Shown here in pieces: positions 16,901-25,171 of a DNA stretch of 64,000 nt. The DNA is taken from contig NZ_WJFD01000004.1 in NCBI RefSeq assembly GCF_009647655.1, positions 248,001 through 312,000 of the forward strand, in the 5' to 3' direction. Source of the DNA: Chitinophaga sp. SYP-B3965 (GTDB lineage Bacteria; Bacteroidota; Bacteroidia; Chitinophagales; Chitinophagaceae). Made by a program: the position numbers and the translations under genes. Numbering within the stretch: the first letter of the stretch is position 1; every line of letters starts with the position of its first letter. Below the pieces are notes generated by a model. The model did no database searches and was not told where the DNA came from. It saw only the letters and a program-made list of their open reading frames with translations.

Positions 16901-17192
16901 TGCCAAAGAAGCTGCGGCACTCCGTTTTCGTCCTATCCTGATGACGAGCCTTGCGATGGTGGCAGGTATGATACCTATGGCAATAGGCCATGGAGAGGGT
17001 GGAGACCAGGTGTCACCATTAGGCCGGGCTGTAATTGGAGGGCTGGTAGCTTCTACATTTGCGGTGCTGATCATTCTGCCTTTGGTATTTGCCTGGGTAC
17101 AGAAAAAAGCATCTATCATATCCGTTTCCCTTGACCCAGAAAATAAAGAAAGTAAACATTATATACCTGCATTGTATGATCACAATAACTAA
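13953..17192 (+). CDS. RND-family efflux permease with an EF-hand-like loop
   Basis: A 1079-residue inner-membrane proton antiporter. It shows the duplicated RND plan: TM1 (KPITILVLVAGLFFFGIKAV), a large periplasmic part, TM2-6 with GLALAIGILVDESTVTIENI (the acidic proton-relay helix), a cytoplasmic loop, then the second half with TM7 near 545-565 and TM8-12 at the C-terminus. In the loop before TM7, residues 518-529 read DSNADGKVSRFE, a complete canonical EF-hand calcium-binding loop (Asp1, Asn3, Asp5, Gly6, Val8, Glu12), which is not a normal part of AcrB-type pumps. The 3' end overlaps the adaptor gene by 17 bases. Substrates are unknown; metal-specific CusA motifs are not evident, so a drug or lipid-type pump is more likely. 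Confidence 0.93.
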   Translation: MGLIKSALNKPITILVLVAGLFFFGIKAVRDIKVDIFPKLELPVLYIAHPFGGYTPNQMEAMFAKNYVNILLFVNGLKSIETKNVQGLTLMKLSFYEGTNMSQAAAEVSAFSNRAQAIFPPGSQPPFIIRFDASTLPVGELVLSSDKRTNNELMDLANVYVRASFTAIPGLVAPPPFGGNIRTVVIKADPEMLRSHNLTPDQLVEALRLNNQTAPSGNVRIGDKNYLTPTNTNIRNIKDFENIPLFKGGVQNLYLRDVATVEDGADIAAGYALVNGKRSVYLNVAKSADASTWEVVQNLKKAIPKLQAALPEDVTLTYEFDQSTYVMNAVKSLVSEGIIGAVLTGLMVVLFLGDLRGALIVIMTIPVSIISGVLFLSLFGQTINIMTLSGLALAIGILVDESTVTIENIHQHLDMGKPKALAIWDACKEIAFPKLLILFCILAVFAPAFTMTGIPGSLFLPLALAIGFSMVVSYFLSQTFVPVMANWLMKGHRKGEHVPTVGEGDTWDQKKILVERADSNADGKVSRFEKFRARFMRFINRMMPFRKPIVIMYLVVISGIAVLLLMNIGRDVLPKTNGGQFQVRIRSEEGTRMERTEQRTLVALKSIEEVIGKENISITSAYVGQHPSLFSVSPIYLFMPGPQEAVIQVSLSKEYHVDLDELKEKLRAKIKERAPELSLSFEPIELTDKILSQGSPTPVEVRISGRNKKLNEEYAEKLMAKLRGVSYLRDVQLSQSTKYPAINIEIDRTRAAQLGVDMTDITRSLIASTSSSRLTEKNVWVDEKAGLMYSVQVQIPENKMTSVDDIGEIPILKNSARPVLSDIATLTQTTTYGENDNLGAMPMLSVTANLNDKDLGTATKDVQAAITSLGELPRGLTMEPIGLSNTLTETLDSLQSGLLIAIVVIFLMLAANFQSFSVSLVVLTTVPAVILGSLALLMITGSTLNLQSYMGIIMSVGVSISNAVLLVTNAEHLRKHNGDSLASAKEAAALRFRPILMTSLAMVAGMIPMAIGHGEGGDQVSPLGRAVIGGLVASTFAVLIILPLVFAWVQKKASIISVSLDPENKESKHYIPALYDHNN

Positions 17193-18273
17193 TAGAATAC
17201 TGATAGCAGCCGTCGTGCTGGCTGGCTGCGGTGTTTCGCAAAGTAAAACAGACACCCATAAGGACGAAGCTGCTTCGGTTCCTGCGGTTGCCACCTTTGC
17301 ATTGGAGAAAAATATATTTTCAGCATCCCTCAGAATGCCGGGAGAACTGGTGCCGTTTCAACAGGTGGATCTATACGCCAAGGTGAGCAGTTTTGTGAAA
17401 AAGTTATATGTGGATGTGGGATCTCCTGTATCCGCAGGGCAGGTATTGGCAACATTGGAAGCACCGGAATTAAGTTCCCAACTGGCAGGTGCAGAATCAA
17501 GACTGCATTCACAAGAAGCTGTATACCTTGCCAGCAAGGCTACTTACGACCGTTTATATACAACCAGCCAAACACCGGGTACTGTTTCTCAGAACGACCT
17601 GGACATGGCATTCGCTAAACAGAAATCAGATTTCGCACAACAGGAATCAGCGAAGGCTGCTTTCCGGGAGATCTCTGATAACCGCAATTACCTGGAGATC
17701 AGAGCACCTTTTGCGGGTGTGATCAGCAGCAGGAATGTGAGTGCAGGTGCATATGTTGGCCCTTCCGGTAAAGGTTCTGAAATGCCGATGTTCTCTTTAC
17801 AGGAGCAAAAGAAATTGCGTTTGGTGGTAGCGGTGCCGGAAGCTTATACCAGTTACCTCAGTGGTAAAAGTGAAGTGGGCTTTACCGTGAAATCTTTACC
17901 GGGCCAGCCGTTTAAAGCAAATGTAAATCGTCTTTCCGGTGCACTGGATTCCCGTTTACGTTCTCAGCGGGTGGAAATGGATGTGTTAAATAACGATAAG
18001 AAATTATTACCGGGTATGGTAGCGGAAGTAAGTATTCCGCTGAATACAGTGGATAGTGTGTTTATTGTACCGGTTACAGCGGTAGTGAATTCTACAGAGA
18101 AAATTTTTGTAGTGCGGATCAAAGACCAGAAAGCAGAATGGGTGGAAGTAAGGAAAGGCAGGGAAGCAGAAGGTAAAGTGGAGATATTCGGAACATTGAA
18201 CAGCGGAGATATATTAGTAGAAAAGGCAAATGACGAGATCAGGAATGGCTCAGCTTTAACTTCTAAAAAGTAA
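17176..18273 (+). CDS. Efflux periplasmic adaptor (HlyD/MFP family) lipoprotein
   Basis: A 365-residue adaptor that bridges the RND permease and the TolC duct. I start it at the ATG at 17176, which gives a lipoprotein signal with lipobox LAGC; longer in-frame starts lie inside the permease gene and lack a signal. Features: lipoyl/barrel-sandwich halves (VDLYAKVSSFVKKLYVDVGSPVSAGQVLATLEAPEL and the returning RAPFAGVISSRNVSAGAYVG), a short alpha-hairpin (about 95-150) and beta-barrel/membrane-proximal domains to the end. It overlaps the permease gene by 17 bases. It is the last gene of the operon; a strong hairpin terminator follows. Confidence 0.92.
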   Translation: MITITNRILIAAVVLAGCGVSQSKTDTHKDEAASVPAVATFALEKNIFSASLRMPGELVPFQQVDLYAKVSSFVKKLYVDVGSPVSAGQVLATLEAPELSSQLAGAESRLHSQEAVYLASKATYDRLYTTSQTPGTVSQNDLDMAFAKQKSDFAQQESAKAAFREISDNRNYLEIRAPFAGVISSRNVSAGAYVGPSGKGSEMPMFSLQEQKKLRLVVAVPEAYTSYLSGKSEVGFTVKSLPGQPFKANVNRLSGALDSRLRSQRVEMDVLNNDKKLLPGMVAEVSIPLNTVDSVFIVPVTAVVNSTEKIFVVRIKDQKAEWVEVRKGREAEGKVEIFGTLNSGDILVEKANDEIRNGSALTSKK

Positions 18274-18360
18274 CAGGAATTATGCTTATGTAAAAGGGAG
18301 CCAATGATGAAAATTGGTAACTAGAAAGAGGTTGACGAATCATAGATTGGATAGAGAGAG

Positions 18361-18405
18361 AGGGGAACAGCGCGGTGATAGGCGTTGTTCCCCTTATGTT
18401 TTTTA
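18361..18405 (+). terminator. Terminator of the efflux operon
   Basis: A 13-bp stem, AGGGGAACAGCGC at 18361-18373 with GCGTTGTTCCCCT at 18382-18394 (one G.U pair), loop of 8 bases, then ATGTTTTTT. Confidence 0.8.
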
Positions 18406-18468
18406 GGCTGAGGGTTTGCCGCGCAGCAAAGGGCGGAGTTTTTTTTATCTTTTGAGAGGGGTGCTTTT

Positions 18469-19473
18469 TTATTCCTCCATGTGTTTTAACACATGGCTGG
18501 CAATAAGAGGTATCACTACTTTGAAAATCCCCTCTTCTTCCACAATGGAGATTGCCTTTTTCTCTGGCAGTAATGCATACCGGGCACTGATGTTGTGCAA
18601 TCCTGTATTTTCTGATGGTGGTGGATTCTTTTTCTTTTGGAGGTTATTGCAGATATGCAGTTGATCTTCCTCATCTGTATAAAAGCGAATGGTAAGCGGG
18701 TTGTTCTTTGATACCACATTATGTTTTACGGCATTCTCTACCAGCAGTTGTAATACAAAAGGAGGGACGAGGAAATCATCATAGTATTCATTGAGCTGCA
18801 TGTCTATGATCAGGGCATCATTGAAACGGGTATGCAGCATCAGCAGGTAGGAAGAGAGGAAGGCTCTTTCCTCTTTAAAAGTAGTGAGGGCCTTCCCATT
18901 ATTTTTTAGCAGGTAGCGGTATACAGCCGCCATGTCTTCCACATATTGTTCTGCCTTTTCAGGATCCTGGGAAATCAAGGTGGTCAGGCTGTTGAGGCTG
19001 TTGAAGAGGAAGTGTGGTTTGATCTGGTCTCTGAGGAATTTGTATTGTACCTGAAGGCTGCTCTTCCGTGTTTTTTCTGATTCAATGAACAGCCTTCTCC
19101 ATTGCCGTATGTAATACAAACATTCGTAAGCGCCTATCACCAGTGAGCAACAAAGCAGGTTCAAACCGGCAATAAAGGCAAATTCATGATGCAGGCCTAT
19201 CCATGTGGCGAAGAGATGATCTATGCCGGCCACCAGTAGTGAAATGGGCAAACCAAACAACACAAGGAGGCGGGTCTTCTTTTGAAGATGGAGGATGCCG
19301 CGTGCTTTTATGCGTGTGAGTAAAATGATCCAGAGCGCACTTTCGCTGGCCATGATGGCATAGAATGCAGATGCGGTGATCGTCAGGTAGCTGATCGTTG
19401 CAACGTGAAACAAGAGCTGCAAAAAGAGGAAAAGAAAAACAGGTGCGTACCACCTTATTTTTTTTGTCGTCAT
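18469..19473 (-). CDS. LytS/YehU-type sensor histidine kinase without an adjacent regulator
   Basis: A 334-residue kinase: about four membrane helices in the first 130 residues, a short coil, then the His_kinase domain (Pfam His_kinase type) with KPHFLFNSLNSL, the phospho-acceptor motif, and a degenerate HATPase part (LLVENAVKHNVV, then LHNISARYALL). This class normally phosphorylates a LytTR response regulator encoded next door. Here the neighbours are the convergent efflux operon and, upstream, the end of the PUL; no regulator is present. It may talk to the LytTR protein at 40161 or to one outside the window. Its own promoter lies in the 19474-19570 gap, just past the PUL terminator. Confidence 0.88.
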   Translation of the reverse strand: MTTKKIRWYAPVFLFLFLQLLFHVATISYLTITASAFYAIMASESALWIILLTRIKARGILHLQKKTRLLVLFGLPISLLVAGIDHLFATWIGLHHEFAFIAGLNLLCCSLVIGAYECLYYIRQWRRLFIESEKTRKSSLQVQYKFLRDQIKPHFLFNSLNSLTTLISQDPEKAEQYVEDMAAVYRYLLKNNGKALTTFKEERAFLSSYLLMLHTRFNDALIIDMQLNEYYDDFLVPPFVLQLLVENAVKHNVVSKNNPLTIRFYTDEEDQLHICNNLQKKKNPPPSENTGLHNISARYALLPEKKAISIVEEEGIFKVVIPLIASHVLKHMEE

Positions 19474-19571
19474 TACAAATAGATTTATTGGGGCCTGGTA
19501 GCTAACAATTATTGGGGCACAAGTTAAGTGTTGAAATCAGACATGGGTATCACATAATCATGTGTTTAACT

Positions 19572-19603
19572 AAAGAAAAAACGCCCAAGTTATCTTGGGC
19601 GTT
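19572..19603 (-). terminator. Terminator at the end of the PUL operon
   Basis: Perfect 10-bp stem AACGCCCAAG (19580-19589) / CTTGGGCGTT (19594-19603), TTAT loop; read leftward it ends in TTTTTTCTTTA. It closes the operon whose last gene stops at 19627. Confidence 0.85.
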
Positions 19604-19626
19604 GCGTAGAAACACGCAGAATTCGT

Positions 19627-21330
19627 TTATTGTACGTTGTAATCCACTACAATATTTTCCACCAGCATCTTATTTCCTTCGTACACTACTTTTTTACCGG
19701 AAGGTACAATCACGATAACAGCTGCCTGTTGCGGTGGTATGATGATCTTTTGGTCTCCTGAAACTTTCCTGGCTATAAAACTACCTGTGGTGGTATTGTA
19801 AAGATCTGAGCGTTCATCTAATGATAAGGTGATCTCTTTACTTTCCGGATGAGGATTGTAATAGAGGAAAGAGGGATATGCTTTATCCCGATAGAAATCT
19901 GTAGCCAGTAAATTTAATTGCAGGATGCCCGGCACGTCTGTTGGCCGGATGATACTGCCAAAGATACCAACGTGGGCGCTGCCGTAAACACTGAACTGGG
20001 ATACTTCAGGATTTTTGCCGGGTACCCAGTTGGGGCCGTCTCCCTGGGCTACAGGTCCTTTGATATGCGCATATTTCTCAAAGCCGGAAGTGCGGATGAT
20101 ACCTTCATATCCTATCACCCCTTTTGTAATGGATGCGAGTTGGGGAATCGCTTCATGATCATCCGGCATATGTTCCGGATAAAAGAATCGTGCAGCATTG
20201 GCTGCGTTGAGCATCCACTTGCCGATGGCGGTTGCGTAAGACTGATCATATCGTACCATGGGTATAAGCGGCCATGCAAAATCGTAAGTGTTCATGAGAA
20301 AACCGTATCCACCATGATCAACGGTACTACCTACCACGCCTGAAATGTCCATACCATTCCAGTTACCGGTGAGCACACCCCAGCCTTCCCTGCAAAGTGG
20401 TGTGCCGTCAAAACTCCATCCCAGCATTTTGTTCACGGAAAAATCCTTTCCCTGTTCCACATTTATCCTTGCTGCGAGGTAAGCACCAAAGGGCATGAGT
20501 AATTCATACGTGGGATTGAGCGGTTGCGACTGTAATGCTGTTAAAGCACTGATAGCGCCGGTAAGATATTTTTGATCGCCGAATTTTTTATAAGCAGCGT
20601 ACAATACCCATGCATGACCTGCAGCCGCATCAGGCTGTGCGCAGATCTGCGTTTTCATGGGACGCATTTTGCCGTAATCGAAATAAGAGAAATTGTAATC
20701 ACCATGCAGAAGAGAATCAGCGAGGTAGAATTTGTCTGCAATGCTCCGGGCAATACTGTCAAAGCCCGGCTCATTGGGATACTTATCATAGATGGCGTAG
20801 AACAATACATTGGGAAATACATCGTACCACCAGTCGCGGCCATAACCGCCACCCAACAATGCTACTTCCGGACAAGTATTGTTCATCATGATATTCCAGC
20901 CGATGTCCTTATTGAAATAATTTTTCAGCATGCTTACATAGTTGAAGCGCTGATGGGATTTATCGATACCCACCAATGATGCTCCCAGTATGGCGCCCAT
21001 GCTGGCAAGGGCTTCATGGAACATGCCTTTGTTATTAGCGGGGCCTTGCCGTACATCGCCGATGGCTGTATATAAACCTACAACGGTTTGCGGATAGTTC
21101 TTCTGGCTGCTGTCCAGCCATACCAATGGCCAGTATTCGCCGGTGGCATTGGGGTCATAGGCAATACTGTCGAACCGCAATGCCAGCTGATGGTAATCTA
21201 TTATTTCAAAGGGCTGCGGCAGGTTAGGCATGCCATCTACCCTGGCCAGGTTTTGCTGCGGCATGGCCTTTTTAGGAGATTCCTTACAGGCCAGCAATAA
21301 CAATAGAGAGAATAGGATCAGATGCTTCAT
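19627..21330 (-). CDS. PUL lipoprotein, possible (alpha/alpha)-type glycan-acting enzyme, family not recognised
   Basis: A 567-residue lipoprotein (lipobox LLAC, Cys15) at the end of the PUL operon, overlapping the MFS gene by 4 bases. The body has repeated long helices joined by aromatic and Gly-rich loops: GGGYGRDWWYDVFPN, QPDAAAGHAWVLYAA, GNWNGMDISG, STVDHGGYGFLMNTYDFAWPL and a FYPEHMPDDHEA stretch. Such alternation is typical of (alpha/alpha) toroid glycosidases and lyases; the C-terminal 90 residues look like a beta-sandwich (SLDERSDLYNTTTG...QQAAVIVIVPSGKKVV), as in many such enzymes. I cannot place it in a known GH or PL family. Location and context point to periplasmic or surface cleavage of the glycan taken up by SusCD. 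Confidence 0.7.
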   Translation of the reverse strand: MKHLILFSLLLLLACKESPKKAMPQQNLARVDGMPNLPQPFEIIDYHQLALRFDSIAYDPNATGEYWPLVWLDSSQKNYPQTVVGLYTAIGDVRQGPANNKGMFHEALASMGAILGASLVGIDKSHQRFNYVSMLKNYFNKDIGWNIMMNNTCPEVALLGGGYGRDWWYDVFPNVLFYAIYDKYPNEPGFDSIARSIADKFYLADSLLHGDYNFSYFDYGKMRPMKTQICAQPDAAAGHAWVLYAAYKKFGDQKYLTGAISALTALQSQPLNPTYELLMPFGAYLAARINVEQGKDFSVNKMLGWSFDGTPLCREGWGVLTGNWNGMDISGVVGSTVDHGGYGFLMNTYDFAWPLIPMVRYDQSYATAIGKWMLNAANAARFFYPEHMPDDHEAIPQLASITKGVIGYEGIIRTSGFEKYAHIKGPVAQGDGPNWVPGKNPEVSQFSVYGSAHVGIFGSIIRPTDVPGILQLNLLATDFYRDKAYPSFLYYNPHPESKEITLSLDERSDLYNTTTGSFIARKVSGDQKIIIPPQQAAVIVIVPSGKKVVYEGNKMLVENIVVDYNVQ

Positions 21331-22601
21331 ATAGCCATTAATTTTTCTTCTTCTTTAGGTGCTGTTTCTTTCATTATTTCTACCCTTTCCCGCATGATCA
21401 CTTTTGCTACATAGATAGAACTGAGTTGCAGCACTGCAATAATAATGATGGCATACCGGAGTGCGATCTCCACGGAAAAACCATATGCCAGTATCAGGAA
21501 AGTAGCTGCACCCAGGAAGCGGCCTACGTATAAACCGGCTTCATGATTAAGGATGTAAGCAAATTCTCCCCTGTTCTCTTTTTTAGAGAGGATGTCTATC
21601 ACACTGAACTGTATCGGGAAGTAGGCCAGGTCCATTAATGGTTTGGCCAGTAACAGGAAAAGCATGAATAACACCACGCCCACTTCGTTATACAAAATAC
21701 CATTAAAAAGTGCGGCAATAGCGAATAAAATAAGGCCGCCAGCAAAGATCCTCAAACGGTGTGCGGGACCAGATATCCTGCCAATGATATACATCAGTAC
21801 GGCGGCAATAATGGCACCAATGGATTGGGCAGTACCCAATGCCCCTTCTTTTCCGAGTAACAACATGATCAGCATAGCCGGTGCCGTTACCAGGAATCCC
21901 TGGGCCAGGCCTTTCAGCAAGGCCAGGAACAATAACTTATACCACAAAGGATGGAATTTAAAGAACACATATTGCTTTTGCACGGGGTTGCTGAAGGTAC
22001 CTCTGAAACAAACAATGGATGCGAGTATTGTTACCAGGAACACCAGTCCTGTTATGATCAGGTAAGCAGTATGTGCCCCTGCTGCACCAGCCCATGATTC
22101 AATGAACCAGCCAATGGCTACAGGGATCACTACTGCAATGATGGTATAGAAAAATGTTTCCAGTCCGTAATAGTAATTCCTGTTACCATCATGGGTGATG
22201 GCCAATGCCAGGTAATCCCGGTTGGCCCAGTAGAAACCAAAGGACATACCCATGGTGATCCCTGCCACACCAATACCTGTAAGGCTCAGTGTTTTGAGGG
22301 ACATCATGATCATCATGGATACGCCGCTGAGCAACATGCCTGCGGAGTACAGTTTCCTGATGTTAAAATGTTTCAGCAGAAAACCGTTCAAGAGGAAAGT
22401 AAGCGGTATGCCGGTATAGATCGTTAATTGATAGATCACCACTTTGGTAGGATCATTGGAGCTGCGCATCACATAAGCGGCCACAAAGATATCTATCACC
22501 GGCAGCACAAATGCGTACACAATATTCGTCATTACGAGGATACGAAAATTATGCGGCTGACTATTGAAATGCGCGACTTCAGACCTTAGTTTCTTAAGCA
22601 T
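21327..22601 (-). CDS. MFS transporter of the PUL (probable sugar or oligosaccharide importer)
   Basis: A 424-residue major facilitator protein with about 12 membrane helices. Helix 1 (IVYAFVLPVIDIFVAAYVM) and the loop between helices 4 and 5 (GFYWANRDYLALAITHDGNRNYYYG) are well formed; the C-terminus is a charged cytoplasmic tail ending EEEKLMAI. It overlaps the GH130 gene by 8 bases at its start and the unclassified lipoprotein by 4 bases at its end, so it is translated in the same operon. Role inferred from context: carrying the oligosaccharide across the inner membrane to the cytoplasmic phosphorylase. The substrate cannot be read from the sequence. Confidence 0.85.
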   Translation of the reverse strand: MLKKLRSEVAHFNSQPHNFRILVMTNIVYAFVLPVIDIFVAAYVMRSSNDPTKVVIYQLTIYTGIPLTFLLNGFLLKHFNIRKLYSAGMLLSGVSMMIMMSLKTLSLTGIGVAGITMGMSFGFYWANRDYLALAITHDGNRNYYYGLETFFYTIIAVVIPVAIGWFIESWAGAAGAHTAYLIITGLVFLVTILASIVCFRGTFSNPVQKQYVFFKFHPLWYKLLFLALLKGLAQGFLVTAPAMLIMLLLGKEGALGTAQSIGAIIAAVLMYIIGRISGPAHRLRIFAGGLILFAIAALFNGILYNEVGVVLFMLFLLLAKPLMDLAYFPIQFSVIDILSKKENRGEFAYILNHEAGLYVGRFLGAATFLILAYGFSVEIALRYAIIIIAVLQLSSIYVAKVIMRERVEIMKETAPKEEEKLMAI

Positions 22602-23649
22602 GATCGTATTTTAGTAAGGAGAATATTTCTTTGATAGAAAGTGTGGCGCCACAAACAAACTCATCAGAAGCGCCGTAGTACATCGTAATGGTATCACCTT
22701 TTACGATGTGCCCATTGGTGAATACCACATTGCCAAAAAAACCGGTGAGCTCATAAGGTGCAGTGGGTATCATAATGGCTGCTTCTGTGCGGGCCAGTAC
22801 TTTGGAAGGGTCATCGAGGTCCAGCAGGAAAGCGCCGAGGCAGTATTGATGGAGTTTGTTAGCGCCATGGTATATTTCCAGCCAGCCTTTATCTGTTTTG
22901 ATGGGTGCAGCGCCTGCGCCTACCCTGGCATTGTCCCAGCTTTCTTCCCGGGTTTTCACAATACATTTATGATTGCCCCAGTGAATACCGTCAGGAGATT
23001 CTGCGATCCAGATATAATTTCCGCCAATGTCCACACTGCTGGGGCGGTGCAGGGCATAATATTTTCCGTTGATCTTTTCTTCGAAGATGGCGCAGTCTTT
23101 ATTGTGTGGCGGAAGGATCATACCATGCGATTCAAATTCCTTCCAGTTGGTGGTAGTGCGTAAACCTACACCCACACCACTGTCTGAAACGGCGGTGAAG
23201 GTGAGGTAGTATTTATGATCTATTTGTGTTACCCGGCAGTCTTCCACACCAAAGGATTGTAACACACCTTCGCCATATAAAGAAGTATAACCCTCGGGCT
23301 CATAGAACCGTACGCCATCGTCACTGCAAAGCAGGCGGAGATGGGAGAGGGTGGTGAGATAATCCACGCCGTGATAACTAATCACACGTGCGTCTGTGGC
23401 TATCAGTGCCGGGTCATCTTTGGCTATTTCAATGATCTTTGTACCCGTTCCGGTGAGGATCGGGAAGGAGATCACATCCTGTTTTTGTTCCGGTCTTTCT
23501 GCTACTCTTACTATCAGCCATGTTTTATTTTCATATTGAAAAACGCCGGGGTTTAAAAGGCAGGTGATCTGTAATCCGTCACTGCTGGCTTTCAGGTCTC
23601 CGGGGGATAACAATGGGTTTGCTTCAAATCTCTTTGCTATATCGCTCAT
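22594..23649 (-). CDS. Glycoside hydrolase family 130 protein (beta-mannoside phosphorylase type)
   Basis: A 351-residue five-bladed beta-propeller enzyme without signal peptide, so cytoplasmic. GH130 enzymes mostly phosphorolyse beta-mannosides to mannose-1-phosphate; a subset are mannosidases. Family marks: NPLLSPGD at the start, SFGVEDCRVT (catalytic Asp), the DCAIFEEKINGKYYALHRPS block and RVGAGAAPIKTDKGWLEIYHG. The HRP and the basic residues of the last block favour a phosphate-using enzyme over the hydrolase subgroup. It sits 11 bases after susD and overlaps the transporter gene. The linkage acted on (beta-1,4 or beta-1,2, to Man, Glc or GlcNAc) cannot be read from sequence alone. Confidence 0.88.
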   Translation of the reverse strand: MSDIAKRFEANPLLSPGDLKASSDGLQITCLLNPGVFQYENKTWLIVRVAERPEQKQDVISFPILTGTGTKIIEIAKDDPALIATDARVISYHGVDYLTTLSHLRLLCSDDGVRFYEPEGYTSLYGEGVLQSFGVEDCRVTQIDHKYYLTFTAVSDSGVGVGLRTTTNWKEFESHGMILPPHNKDCAIFEEKINGKYYALHRPSSVDIGGNYIWIAESPDGIHWGNHKCIVKTREESWDNARVGAGAAPIKTDKGWLEIYHGANKLHQYCLGAFLLDLDDPSKVLARTEAAIMIPTAPYELTGFFGNVVFTNGHIVKGDTITMYYGASDEFVCGATLSIKEIFSLLKYDHA

Positions 23650-23660
23650 GTCTGCTACTT

Positions 23661-25148
23661 TTAAAAGCCTGTGTTCTGTATAATAGTGCCGCCTGATTTA
23701 TCTATTTCACCTTGTGGAATGGGATAGAGATAATTTTTATCCTGGAAATTTTTACCCATGGCAACGAGTACTGTTTTGGCAGTTTCCCATCTTTTCAGGT
23801 CATAGAAACGATGTGATTCAAAACCTAACTCTACCCTGCGTTCACTTACCAGCCAGGTGTTAACCAGGGCCTTATCTGTGGTAGCAATATTCCTGTCTGG
23901 CAAAGTGCCGGCTGGTGGTAAAGGACCTGCAACGGAAGGACTGGTTCTGGCGCGTGCGCGGATGGCATTGATGATACCAATGGCAGCAGGAAGATTATTG
24001 TTTTGCATGTAGGCTTCTGCTTTCCATAAGAGCACATCAGCCATGCGGATGAATATTTTATTATTAGGCGCATCATCATTCCCTTTGTTGCTGGTAGTTG
24101 TGGTGCCCAGTAATTTGTAACAAGCCTGGTTAGCGATGTCTGCTGTGTATAGCAACCGGGGATCATTTGCTTCAAAGGCGTTGACGAAATTAGTGGTAGG
24201 TGCTATGAAGCCCCAGCCCTGTAAAGCACATAAACCATTACCGTTCCTGGGGTTCTTGCCGGATTGATGATCGTAAGAGAAGATCACTTCTTCATCTGCG
24301 AATTCTTTGGCTACGCTGAAGTTATCAAAGTAGTTGGCATTGAGACGATAGAAATTCAAACCTTCCAGTTCAGTAACAATAGCGATCACATCTGCCCACT
24401 TTTTACCGTATAGGGCTACTTTAGCCTGTAAGGCCATCACGGCACCTTTGGAAACCCTCCACTTTTCTGCATCATCTGAGAATTTAGTATTGGGCAACAG
24501 GGTTTTGGCTTCTGCGAGATCTTTACTTATTTGTTCCAGCACCACTTCTTTCTTTTCTCTTTTGGCCACTTTGTAAGCTTCTGCGAAATCCTTCAAAGGT
24601 TTCAGCAGGAGGGGTACATCTCCAAAGTTGTTTACGAGTTCGAAATAATAATAAGCTCTTAAGAAGTATACTTCGCCCAGTAATTTTTTTCGCAGTGTTT
24701 CATCAATGCCGATCTTGCTTGTAATAGCAGGATCTGTGAGATAGCTGATGGAAAGGTTTGTGCGGGAAACGCCTTCAAAATCATAACTCCACTGGCCATT
24801 AAAACCACCGTTTGCAGCAGTGAAACTAAAGTTGGCATACTGATCCATCCAGGCCTGGTCACCATCAGGATTCCATTTCTTCTGCATGTCGCCGGAGGCG
24901 ATATCCTGCAAAACAAAATCGTTGCGTGTTACAGTACCACCGTCCCATTGCCATTCTCCCAACAGGTTTAAGGTATTGGAAAGCATCTGATAGGAAGAGA
25001 CCACAGAGGATTTAACGGTTCCCAGCTTGGGGTCTGTATTGATCTGATCAGGTGTGAGTAAACCAATGGGATCTTTATATAATTGCTTTTTGCAGCCGTA
25101 ACTAAATATGAGTACTGTAACTGCGATAATGCTATAGATTGATTTCAT
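23661..25148 (-). CDS. susD: SusD/RagB-family glycan-binding lipoprotein
   Basis: A 495-residue surface lipoprotein (lipobox with Cys19 in SYGCKK) that caps the SusC pore and binds glycans. The N-terminal TPR-like SusD section is visible (YFLRAYYYFELVNNFGDVPLLLKP, a hallmark phrase), and the C-terminal part ends with the RagB signature (VNTWLVSERRVELGFESHRFYDLKRWETA, then LYPIPQGEIDKSGG). It begins 23 bases after the susC stop. Length is in the normal range. The glycan it binds is expected to contain mannose if the GH130 assignment is right; this is inference. Confidence 0.95.
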   Translation of the reverse strand: MKSIYSIIAVTVLIFSYGCKKQLYKDPIGLLTPDQINTDPKLGTVKSSVVSSYQMLSNTLNLLGEWQWDGGTVTRNDFVLQDIASGDMQKKWNPDGDQAWMDQYANFSFTAANGGFNGQWSYDFEGVSRTNLSISYLTDPAITSKIGIDETLRKKLLGEVYFLRAYYYFELVNNFGDVPLLLKPLKDFAEAYKVAKREKKEVVLEQISKDLAEAKTLLPNTKFSDDAEKWRVSKGAVMALQAKVALYGKKWADVIAIVTELEGLNFYRLNANYFDNFSVAKEFADEEVIFSYDHQSGKNPRNGNGLCALQGWGFIAPTTNFVNAFEANDPRLLYTADIANQACYKLLGTTTTSNKGNDDAPNNKIFIRMADVLLWKAEAYMQNNNLPAAIGIINAIRARARTSPSVAGPLPPAGTLPDRNIATTDKALVNTWLVSERRVELGFESHRFYDLKRWETAKTVLVAMGKNFQDKNYLYPIPQGEIDKSGGTIIQNTGF

Positions 25149-25171
25149 GACTGTTACTTTTAATGCGGTGA

